Assembly: GCA_023135165.1 (NCBI GenBank)
Contig: JAGLTS010000042.1
Location: 1 to 58,216, forward strand
Reading direction: 5' to 3'
Length of the DNA: 58,216 nt
Origin: Phycisphaerales bacterium
GTDB taxonomy: Bacteria; Planctomycetota; Phycisphaerae; Phycisphaerales; JAGLTS01
The notes below the pieces were generated by a model that ran no database searches, was not told the DNA's origin, and saw only the letters and a list, made by a program, of their open reading frames with translations. Below are positions 35,637 through 43,709 of the stretch, in pieces. The translations under genes and the position numbers were made by a program. Within the stretch, counting starts at the first letter, position 1. Each line of letters opens with the position of its first letter.

Positions 35637-37868
35637 ATGCGCGATGTGTGGTTACGGATCAATCGAGCGGCTGCGTGCGCGACGCTGCTGCTCGCACCGG
35701 CGGGTCCGGCGCTTGCCGACCATTTCGACGCCTTCTGGGATGGTGGGGGCGGCGACCAGTTCTGGTCCAACCCGGACAACTGGACCACGATCGGCTTCCC
35801 CAACAACGCAGCAGGCGACACCTACGACGTTACCATCGACGACTCATTCCTCGCGATCCCCTTCACCGTCAGCCTCGACCTGCCCATCCAGATCGTCGAC
35901 TTCCGCCTGCTCTCCAGTCTGCCCACGTTCGAGCTTGGCAACTCCAACTTCGTCGTGCAGGGTGACTACACGCAGAGCCTCGGCCTGCTCACCGGCGGCG
36001 GGGGCTCCGGCGAAGTCAACGTCTATGGCACGACAACATTCGACGGCGCGATGATCAACGGCATTGCGGGCTTCCATGCCTTTGGCGACCTGCTGTTCGA
36101 CGGCCCCGGTTCCGACGACATCACCGACACGCCGCTCGAACACACCGGCAACATGATCGACTGGGACGGGTTGGGCGATATCCACCTCGGCGGCGGGTCG
36201 TCGTTCACCACCGGTGCCGCCTCGACGTTCACCATTCACAATGACCAAGCGATGTATTGGGACGGACTGGGCACGCAGTCGTTCTTTGTCAATCAAGGCA
36301 CGATCATCAAGAACGGCGGCGCGGGCACGACCTTCTTCACCGATATCGACTTCACCAACACCGGCACGCTCCAGGTCGAGACCGGCACGTTCGAGACCAA
36401 CGGCGTCAGCCTTATCGGGAACACGTTGACGGACGGTATATGGAACGTGCTGAACGGCTCGACACTCAACCTCGTCGGCGTCACCGTCCAGACCAACGAG
36501 GCGGATGTCACCATCGCCGGGGCTGGGGCGTCGTTCGGTGCGATGAGCACGCTGGAGACCATCGCAGCGTCCGGCAGCTTCACGATCAGCGACGGTTTTG
36601 ACTTCACGACGCAAGGCGACTTCACCAATGACGGCTCACTCACAGTCGGAGCCGGCAGCGCATTCGAGGTGGTGACCGGCTCGGCCTTCACGAACTTCAG
36701 CTCCGGCACGGGCACGCTTGCAGGTGGAACGATGCACATCGCAGGCTCGCTCGCGTTCGACGATGCCAGCATCGCCATCCTGGATGCGGACCTCACGCTG
36801 GACGGCGGCGCATCGCAGGTGGTCGATCAGTTCGGCGTCGATGCGCTCACGAACTTCGCCCAGATCGCAAGCAGCGGTCGCTTCGCCATCACCGGCAGCC
36901 GGGACTTCACGACGTCGGGCGACTTCACGCTGGCGACGACCGGTGAACTCTCCATCGACGATGGGTCGCTGTTCCGCATCGCGCCCGACTTCACGCTGAC
37001 GAATCTCTCCAGCGGGACGCTCACAGGCGGCGTGCTTGACATCCGAGGCACGTTGCAGTTCGACGATGCCGCCATCAATGTCGTGAACGGCACGATTCTG
37101 CTGGATGGCGGAAACGCGAGGATCATCGACCAGAACGAAAACGACGCCTTCGCCAAGCTGAATCAGATCGACACGGATGGCGACTTCACCATCGGCCACG
37201 GGCGAGACCTCGAAACCGCAGCCGGCCTGGATGTGAACGGACGACTCGGCATCGACAACAGCACCGTCCTGCTCGGCAGGGCGACATCCACGCTCACCAT
37301 CAACGGCAATCTCGACCAGACGGGCGGGCTTGTCGAACTCTACGACGGACGCATCGAGATCCCCGGACCCTTCCAGCACATCGTCGGCGCCGGCGGCGAA
37401 CTGAGAGGTGACGGCAGGATCGTCGCGTCGCTTCTCAATGCAGGCACGGTCAAGCCCGGTCACGGCGCGGGTACGCTCACCATCGAAGGCGAATTCCTGC
37501 AAGACGAGCTCGGCCTGCTCGAAATCGAGATCGGCGGATACCTCGCCGGCGACGAGTTTGATGTCCTCGACATCATCGGCTCGCTCGAGTTCCTCGACAT
37601 CGGCGACGGCGTGGCAGGAACGCTCGACATCGCGCTGATCGACGGCTTCACCCCGAGCTTCGGCGACACGTTCGACGTCATCTTCTGGGACACGCGCATC
37701 GGCGAGTTTGAGACGTACCTGGGACTCAACCTCGGCGGCGGACTCTGGTTTGACGTGCAGTACCTGTCCGACCGAATGCGCCTGGAAGTCATCCCAGCCC
37801 CGGCGTCAGCCATGCCGATCATCATCGCGCTCGGCATCGTGCGCTCGCGCCGCCGGACCGCGCGCTGA
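35637..37868 (+). CDS. Large exported beta-helix protein with PEP-CTERM-like tail
   Basis: 743 residues with a signal peptide ending near ALA at residue 27. The mature part is made of repeated beta-strand units rich in Gly, Thr, Asn and Asp (ITGSRDFTTSGDFTL, FDDAAINVVNGTI and similar), as in autotransporter passenger or pectate-lyase-like helices. A late GTVKPGHGAGTLTIEGEFLQ segment is the motif seen near the end of autotransporter-associated repeats. The C-terminus PAPASAMPIIIALGIVRSRRR is PEP-CTERM-like, although no autotransporter barrel is present. It is probably a surface or matrix protein. It ends only three bases from the convergent methyltransferase gene. Confidence 0.82.
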   Translation: MRDVWLRINRAAACATLLLAPAGPALADHFDAFWDGGGGDQFWSNPDNWTTIGFPNNAAGDTYDVTIDDSFLAIPFTVSLDLPIQIVDFRLLSSLPTFELGNSNFVVQGDYTQSLGLLTGGGGSGEVNVYGTTTFDGAMINGIAGFHAFGDLLFDGPGSDDITDTPLEHTGNMIDWDGLGDIHLGGGSSFTTGAASTFTIHNDQAMYWDGLGTQSFFVNQGTIIKNGGAGTTFFTDIDFTNTGTLQVETGTFETNGVSLIGNTLTDGIWNVLNGSTLNLVGVTVQTNEADVTIAGAGASFGAMSTLETIAASGSFTISDGFDFTTQGDFTNDGSLTVGAGSAFEVVTGSAFTNFSSGTGTLAGGTMHIAGSLAFDDASIAILDADLTLDGGASQVVDQFGVDALTNFAQIASSGRFAITGSRDFTTSGDFTLATTGELSIDDGSLFRIAPDFTLTNLSSGTLTGGVLDIRGTLQFDDAAINVVNGTILLDGGNARIIDQNENDAFAKLNQIDTDGDFTIGHGRDLETAAGLDVNGRLGIDNSTVLLGRATSTLTINGNLDQTGGLVELYDGRIEIPGPFQHIVGAGGELRGDGRIVASLLNAGTVKPGHGAGTLTIEGEFLQDELGLLEIEIGGYLAGDEFDVLDIIGSLEFLDIGDGVAGTLDIALIDGFTPSFGDTFDVIFWDTRIGEFETYLGLNLGGGLWFDVQYLSDRMRLEVIPAPASAMPIIIALGIVRSRRRTAR

Positions 37869-37871
37869 TCG

Positions 37872-38759
37872 TCAGCGCATCGAATCAATCGCTTCACGAA
37901 TCGCGCGGATGTGCGCGGGCGTCGTTCCGCAGCAGCCGCCGATGATGGTGGCGCCAGCCTCGATAAGTTGCGGGATGCGCTCCGCCATGTAGGCGGGCGT
38001 TTCGGCGTACACCAATCGGCCGTCTCTCATCTCGGGCAGTCCCGCGTTGGGTTGGATCAGGATCGGCAGGTCGCTCAGCGCGCGGAACGCCGCTGTGATC
38101 TCGATCATCTGGTCGACCCCGTTGCCGCAGTTTGAGCCGACCACATCCGCGCCGGCATCCCCGAGGCCTGCCGCTGCCTGCTCGATCGAGACGCCCATCA
38201 TCGTGAAAAACCCGCGAGGTCCGGGGTCGAACGTCATCGTCGCCATGACCGGTATCGCCGGCGCGACATCCTTTGCCGCACGGATTGCGATCGTCGCTTC
38301 GCCCAGGTCCGTCATCGTCTCGATGCAGATGACATCCACACCCGCACTGCGGAATGCCTGCATCTGAACGTGAAACGACTCGTACAGATCATCCGGATCA
38401 ACATCACCCAGCGGCTTGAGCATCTTCCCGCTCGGCCCGCATGAACCGGAGACATACGCGCTACCGCATACCGCCTTCCGCACCGCCTCCACCGCGGCGA
38501 GGTTGATTTCGCGTGTCCGCGCTTCGAGACCGTGCTGCGCGAGCTTGAGGGGTGTCCCGCCGAACGTGTTGGTCTGGATGAGCGCGGCACCCGCATCCAG
38601 GTATTCCTCAGCGATCTCGGTGAGCACATCCGGCCGCGTGAGGTTGATCGACTCCGGGCACGCACCGGGTTCAAGCCCTTTGTCGAAAAGCATCGTTCCC
38701 ATCGCACCGTCCGCGACGAGCGGTGGATTGTCGCGAAGGCGATCGAGCAGCGGCTTCAT
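37872..38759 (-). CDS. Homocysteine S-methyltransferase (MetH N-domain type)
   Basis: 295 residues, a single TIM barrel. Zinc ligands are Cys211 (GSNCGNG) and Cys276/Cys277 (GGCCGTT), as in MetH and betaine-homocysteine methyltransferase. The N-terminus VADGAMGTMLFDKGL and QTNTFGGTPLKL fit the family. It would methylate homocysteine to methionine, but the MetH folate, cobalamin and activation domains are absent. The gene overlaps the upstream MttB-like gene by four bases, so the likely methyl donor is a corrinoid protein charged by that enzyme, or the methylamine itself. No corrinoid-binding protein is in the window. Confidence 0.9.
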   Translation of the reverse strand: MKPLLDRLRDNPPLVADGAMGTMLFDKGLEPGACPESINLTRPDVLTEIAEEYLDAGAALIQTNTFGGTPLKLAQHGLEARTREINLAAVEAVRKAVCGSAYVSGSCGPSGKMLKPLGDVDPDDLYESFHVQMQAFRSAGVDVICIETMTDLGEATIAIRAAKDVAPAIPVMATMTFDPGPRGFFTMMGVSIEQAAAGLGDAGADVVGSNCGNGVDQMIEITAAFRALSDLPILIQPNAGLPEMRDGRLVYAETPAYMAERIPQLIEAGATIIGGCCGTTPAHIRAIREAIDSMR

Positions 38760-40237
38760 GTGGTTGTGCCTTCTCCGATGCTGTCGATCGCCGGCAACTC
38801 GTTCATGCCGTGCGCCCGCGCCTCGCTTGTCATTCGCTCGACAAGCAGCCCTCGCACATCATCGGGTAGCGCGATCGGTTTGCAGGCGTCAAGTCGTCGC
38901 TGGACTTCATCATGCGCCCGATCGCCCAGCGTCCGGCTGCCTTGCTCAGCCCAGCGGTCCCGGCTCACGCGGTCGATCACCGGGCTGGGGAAGAAGTGCT
39001 CATCCCGTACGTGCTTGATCGTATGCTCGGACATCAGCAGATGTCCTTCGTCGAGCAACTCCTCGAATCGCGGCAGCGCCGGGAAGTCATCGCGAGGCTC
39101 AACGCCGCGCGCCAAGCGCAGCGCCATACCGCACAGATCGTTGTCGAGGATGAGCTTTTCCAGGCTGAAGCATGTCTGGAAGTCGAACATGCCAGGCCCG
39201 GACACGCTGTTGATGCCCGCGAGCACGGCGAGTGTCGCGCCCATCGCCGACTCCGCGCCCGCTTGCGCATCAAGCAGCTTGGCGTCACTGAGCGTCATGT
39301 ACGCTTGCGTCGGAAGACTAAGCTTCTTGCCGATTTCATTGCACGCGCAGGCGAGCATCATGGATTCGACCGCGCCCATCGGCGTGGTCTGATAGCGCAT
39401 GTCGAAGATCGCAGCCGACCCGCCGAAGAGCACCGGCGCGCCGGGGTTGATGACCTGGCTGAGCACGACGCCGCTGAGGACCTCGGCTGTGTGCGCGACA
39501 AGCGTGCCGACGAGCGTGACCGGTGCGGTGAAACCCGCGAGCGGCATCGAAATGATCTCGACTGGGATCGACCACCGGGCGCACTCGACGATGTGCTGTG
39601 ATGCAGCATCGCTCCACCGCAAAGGCGACAGCGCGCAGCAGGAGAAGACGGCAAGCGGTTCGTCTCGCAGCGCCTCGGCCGTGCCTCGCACAGCGAGGAG
39701 CAGGTCGATCATCACATCCAGGCCGGGGATCGTGAACGCGCCGGTGACGATGGGCTTAGCGCAGTGGAGCAGGCTCAGGTACAGGCGATAGCTATCCGAG
39801 ATCATCTCGGGCACATCGCCGGGGATGAACGCGGTGCTTTGCGATGCGATGTGGTCAAGGCTGGTGACGAGTTTGGCGTACCGCACGTAATCCGCTGTCG
39901 TCGGCGTTCGCGCCTCCAGCCCGTTGTGATCCAGCACGGTGATCGCAGCGGAACCCGGCGTGAAGTACACGTTTCGCCCTGACAGGTCATGCGTTTCGCG
40001 CCCGGCTGAATCGTAGAGCTTGATTCCGCTCGGCGCGGTGCGCAGCGCCTCGTCGATGAGGTCATCCGTGAGATGAACGCGCCCCGACTCGTCATCCACC
40101 GCCGCCCCAGCTTCGGCCAGCGCATCGCGGGCTGGCCCGCCGGGCATCTCCACACCCAAAGAACCGAGCAAATGCCTCGCCTCGCCGATGATCCGTTGAG
40201 CGAGCGCATCATCCAGAAACGTGCCGACAGGTCGCAT
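38756..40237 (-). CDS. MttB superfamily methyltransferase (non-pyrrolysine)
   Basis: 493 residues, the length of trimethylamine methyltransferase family proteins. Family-like stretches include HDLSGRNVYFTPGSAAITVL, PVLFGGSAAIFDMRYQTTPM, GAGINSVSGPGMFDFQTCFS in essence, and SEHTIKHVRDEHFFPS. No amber codon interrupts the frame, so this is one of the non-pyrrolysine members that demethylate quaternary amines such as glycine betaine or related compounds. It is coupled by ATGA overlap to a homocysteine methyltransferase. Together they suggest moving a methyl group from an amine to homocysteine. The substrate is unknown. Confidence 0.88.
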   Translation of the reverse strand: MRPVGTFLDDALAQRIIGEARHLLGSLGVEMPGGPARDALAEAGAAVDDESGRVHLTDDLIDEALRTAPSGIKLYDSAGRETHDLSGRNVYFTPGSAAITVLDHNGLEARTPTTADYVRYAKLVTSLDHIASQSTAFIPGDVPEMISDSYRLYLSLLHCAKPIVTGAFTIPGLDVMIDLLLAVRGTAEALRDEPLAVFSCCALSPLRWSDAASQHIVECARWSIPVEIISMPLAGFTAPVTLVGTLVAHTAEVLSGVVLSQVINPGAPVLFGGSAAIFDMRYQTTPMGAVESMMLACACNEIGKKLSLPTQAYMTLSDAKLLDAQAGAESAMGATLAVLAGINSVSGPGMFDFQTCFSLEKLILDNDLCGMALRLARGVEPRDDFPALPRFEELLDEGHLLMSEHTIKHVRDEHFFPSPVIDRVSRDRWAEQGSRTLGDRAHDEVQRRLDACKPIALPDDVRGLLVERMTSEARAHGMNELPAIDSIGEGTTT

Positions 40238-40320
40238 CCAATCGCTCCTCCGGGCGCACAGGCGCGCCGTGATGATCGTACCATGAAGCCCGCCGCGTTC
40301 ATCGCTCAGGAGGAATCCGC

Positions 40321-42576
40321 ATGTTGATCCATTGGCTCGCCGCGATGATGACCGTCATGGTATTGCTCTGTGGTTGTGCAGCGGAGGTGAGCCGGCCCAC
40401 GGACCGACCAATGCTCCAGACGCCTTGGGCCAAGGATGTGTCGCCGCTGCACGTTCACAGCGAGTACCCGCGACCGCAGATGGTCCGCGCCGACTGGCTG
40501 AACCTCAACGGGCTGTGGCAGTTCGACTTCGCGGAGGAGGGAGATGCCCCGCCGGTCGGCACGAAACTGCCCGGCGAGATCCTTGTGCCGTTCCCGGTCG
40601 AGTCGCAACTCTCCGGCATCGGAAAACACGCGGATCGCTTGTGGTATCGACGCACGTTCGACATTCCTGCGGGCTGGCAGGGAAAGCATGTGCTGCTGCA
40701 CTTCGGCGCGGTCGATTACGAAGCTCAGGTCTGGATCAACGGTGAATCGCTCGGCATCCACCGCGGCGGCTACGACGCTTTCACATTCGACATCACCGAA
40801 GCGCTCATCGACTCTGGCGCGCAGGAGATCGTTGTCGGTGTGTGGGATCCCACGGATGCCGGCCCGCAGCCGCGCGGCAAGCAGGTCCGCGATCCCAAGG
40901 GCATCTGGTACACACCCACGACCGGCATCTGGCAGACCGTCTGGCTTGAACCCATCCCGCCGTTTGGACGCATCGACGGACTCAAGCTCATCCCGGATGT
41001 CGATGCATCACAACTGCACGTGCAGCTCGATGACCGGTTCCTCACTCGCTCCCACAACGTTGACGTCGTCGTGCTCGATCAAGGCAGGGAGGTGGCCCGA
41101 GGCGGCGGACTTGGCCGCGTGGATGTCCAGATCCCCGATGCGCGCCTTTGGTCGCCGGACGATCCGTTCCTCTACGACGTGCGGATCACGCTGCGATGGT
41201 GGAATGACCCCAAGCAGGTCATCGACCGGGTGGATTCATACTTCGGCATGCGGAAGATCGAAGTTGGGCCGGATGCATCAGGCACAACGCGACTGCTGCT
41301 CAACGGCAAACCTGTGTTTCACATCGGCACGCTCGACCAGGGCTTCTGGCCGGACGGGTTGTACACCGCGCCGACGGATGATGCCCTGCGCCACGATGTG
41401 GAGATGACCAAGACGCTCGGTTTCAACACGATTCGCAAACACGTGAAGGTCGAGCCGGACCGCTGGTATTACTGGTGCGATGTGCTCGGCCTGCTCGTCT
41501 GGCAGGACATGCCCAGCGGGGATGCGTACATCGCGCCGGGGAAGGGCGAAATCAACAGGAGCGAGCAGTCCGCAGCCCAGTTCGAGCGGGAGCTGACGCG
41601 CCTCGTCGTCGGCATGGGCAATCACCCGTGCATTGTGATGTGGGTGCCGTTCAACGAAGGGTGGGGGCAGTACGACACCGCCCGGATCGTGCAGCTCATC
41701 AAGGAACTCGACCCGACGCGCCTCGTGAACTCGGCGAGCGGCTGGAACGACGTGGGCGCAGGTGATGTGCATGACATCCACAGCTACCCCGGCCCGGCGT
41801 GCCCGGTGGTGGAAGCGAATCGCGCTGCGGTGCTTGGCGAGTTCGGCGGGCTTGGCCTGGCGGTGGATGGCCACACGTGGACCGACAAAACGTGGGGCTA
41901 TCGCGGGATGGCGGACAGCGACCAGCTCACCGCGCGCTACGAGGCGCTCATGCGCCGTGTATGGAAACTGCGGGATGACGCGGGGCTGAGCGCTGCGATC
42001 TACACGCAGATCACCGATGTCGAGACCGAGTGCAACGGCCTGCTGACGTACGATCGAGAGGTGGTCAAGGTGGATGCTGCCCGCATCGCGGCGGCGAATC
42101 GCGGTCTGCTACCGACGATCGTGACGATCGTTGAGACGGCGGAGGATGCGGAGGTGATGTGGCGGTACACATTCGACGAACCTGCGGCGGGTTGGGCCGA
42201 GCCGGGCTACGACGATTCATCGTGGGAGCAGGGGCCGGCGGGCTTCGGCCGGGATGGCACGCCCGGGGCAGTCGTGCGAACCGAGTGGACCACGCCCGAC
42301 ATCTGGATTCGCCGCGAGTTTGTGCTTGATGCCGACCCCGCGGATGACCTGCAACTGCTCGTGCACCACGATGAAGATGCGGAGATCTACCTGAACGGGG
42401 TGCTCGCTGCGGGGCTGACCGGATACACCACCTCATACGAGGAAGCGGCGATCACCGGCGAGGCTGGCGATCGGCTTGGCCCAGGACGAAATACCGTGGC
42501 GATCCACTGTCGGCAGACGACCGGCGGGCAGTACATCGACGCAGGCCTGGTACGCGTTGTTCCGCGCACGAACTGA
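40321..42576 (+). CDS. GH2 glycoside hydrolase lipoprotein
   Basis: 751 residues. The lipobox (VLLCGC) makes it a lipoprotein facing the periplasm or surface. A jelly-roll sugar-binding domain (about 50-210), an Ig-like domain (about 220-310) and a TIM barrel (about 320-590) are followed by an extra C-terminal beta domain. The acid/base is Glu446 in VPFNEGWGQYD and the nucleophile is Glu507 in VLGEFGG. The family includes beta-galactosidases, beta-glucuronidases and beta-mannosidases, and the sugar cannot be fixed from the sequence. It is the first gene of the furanoside-uptake cluster, 125 bases before the sugar-binding protein. Confidence 0.92.
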   Translation: MLIHWLAAMMTVMVLLCGCAAEVSRPTDRPMLQTPWAKDVSPLHVHSEYPRPQMVRADWLNLNGLWQFDFAEEGDAPPVGTKLPGEILVPFPVESQLSGIGKHADRLWYRRTFDIPAGWQGKHVLLHFGAVDYEAQVWINGESLGIHRGGYDAFTFDITEALIDSGAQEIVVGVWDPTDAGPQPRGKQVRDPKGIWYTPTTGIWQTVWLEPIPPFGRIDGLKLIPDVDASQLHVQLDDRFLTRSHNVDVVVLDQGREVARGGGLGRVDVQIPDARLWSPDDPFLYDVRITLRWWNDPKQVIDRVDSYFGMRKIEVGPDASGTTRLLLNGKPVFHIGTLDQGFWPDGLYTAPTDDALRHDVEMTKTLGFNTIRKHVKVEPDRWYYWCDVLGLLVWQDMPSGDAYIAPGKGEINRSEQSAAQFERELTRLVVGMGNHPCIVMWVPFNEGWGQYDTARIVQLIKELDPTRLVNSASGWNDVGAGDVHDIHSYPGPACPVVEANRAAVLGEFGGLGLAVDGHTWTDKTWGYRGMADSDQLTARYEALMRRVWKLRDDAGLSAAIYTQITDVETECNGLLTYDREVVKVDAARIAAANRGLLPTIVTIVETAEDAEVMWRYTFDEPAAGWAEPGYDDSSWEQGPAGFGRDGTPGAVVRTEWTTPDIWIRREFVLDADPADDLQLLVHHDEDAEIYLNGVLAAGLTGYTTSYEEAAITGEAGDRLGPGRNTVAIHCRQTTGGQYIDAGLVRVVPRTN

Positions 42577-42701
42577 CGGCTGCGGCGCCCCTCCACGACA
42601 TGCGAGCGTGGTCGTTGCCGGTGCCGAGCGGGCGAAGCTGCGGAGATCGGCTATTCTGCATCATTGGCTGGAAATACGGCCCCTTCAGGAGCACACAAGA
42701 A

Positions 42702-43688
42702 ATGAGACCACTGCACCGTATCGGAGCGTTGTGCATGTTCGCTGCGGCGGCCATGCTTGTCGTGTCATGCCAGGACTCGGAACAGGATGACGCCGCGGTC
42801 GGCGGCGATGCGGAGAAGACGATCACCGTCGGCTTCTCGCAGATCGGCGCGGAGAGCGCGTGGCGCACCGCTGAAACAGAGTCAATCCGGTCCGAAGCGG
42901 CGAATCGGGGCGTCAACCTCAAGTTCTCCGACGCGCAGCAGAAGCAGGAGAACCAGATCAAAGCCTTGCGCGCGTTCATCGCGCAGCAGGTCGACGCGAT
43001 CATCCTCGCGCCGGTGGTCGAGACCGGCTGGGAGCCTATCCTGCGCGAAGTGAGAAGCGCGGGCATCCCCGTGATCCTCGTCGATCGCGGCGTGAATGTG
43101 TCCGACGACTCACTGTTTGCGACGCTCATCGCCTCGGACTTCGTCGAAGAGGGCAGGATGGCGGCGATGTGGCTCGTCGAAAAGATGGATGGCACGGGCA
43201 ACGTCGTCGAACTCAAAGGAACGACCGGCTCCGCCCCGGCGATCGACCGTGAAAAGGGCTTCCACGAGATCCTCGACGCGCAGCCGGGCATGACGATCAT
43301 CAAGTCGCAGACCGGCGAGTTCACGCGCGCCAAAGGCAAGGAAGTCATGGAGGCGTTCCTCAAGGCGGAGGGTGACCGCATCGACGCGGTCTACGCACAC
43401 AACGACGACATGGCGATCGGCGCGATCCAGGCGATCGAGGAGGCGGGACGCACGCCCGGCACGGATGTCATCGTCGTCTCCATCGACGGCGTCCGCGCCG
43501 CATTCGAGGCGATGGTCGCAGGCAAACTCAACTGCACCGTCGAGTGCAGCCCGTTGCTCGGCCCGGCTGCGTTCGATGCGATCGAAGCGGTCCTGGCCGG
43601 CGAAACGCTTCCCAAGAACACCGTCGTCAACGACCGCATCTTCGATCAATCCACTGCGGAAGCGGAGCTTCCCAACCGTCGATACTGA
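42702..43688 (+). CDS. ytfQ: Sugar ABC transporter substrate-binding lipoprotein (YtfQ-like)
   Basis: 328 residues from the ATG at 42702, with AGGAG 11 bases upstream. The lipobox is LVVSCQ. The periplasmic binding-protein fold of the ribose/galactose class is clear: ITVGFSQIGAESAWRTAETE, RAFIAQQVDAIILAPVVETG, VILVDRGVN, ELKGTTGSAPAIDRE, VYAHNDDMAIGAIQAIEEAG and VVSIDGVRAAFEAM. The E. coli homologue YtfQ binds galactofuranose. Because the operon also encodes GH127, arabinofuranose is an alternative ligand. The GH127 gene follows 21 bases downstream. Confidence 0.92.
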   Translation: MRPLHRIGALCMFAAAAMLVVSCQDSEQDDAAVGGDAEKTITVGFSQIGAESAWRTAETESIRSEAANRGVNLKFSDAQQKQENQIKALRAFIAQQVDAIILAPVVETGWEPILREVRSAGIPVILVDRGVNVSDDSLFATLIASDFVEEGRMAAMWLVEKMDGTGNVVELKGTTGSAPAIDREKGFHEILDAQPGMTIIKSQTGEFTRAKGKEVMEAFLKAEGDRIDAVYAHNDDMAIGAIQAIEEAGRTPGTDVIVVSIDGVRAAFEAMVAGKLNCTVECSPLLGPAAFDAIEAVLAGETLPKNTVVNDRIFDQSTAEAELPNRRY

Positions 43689-43709
43689 ACCATGCCGAGG
43701 AGGTGTCCC

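Noticed and set aside
38756-40237. Pyrrolysine-containing trimethylamine methyltransferase
   Set aside because: There is no in-frame TAG in the gene, and no pyl genes are in the window.
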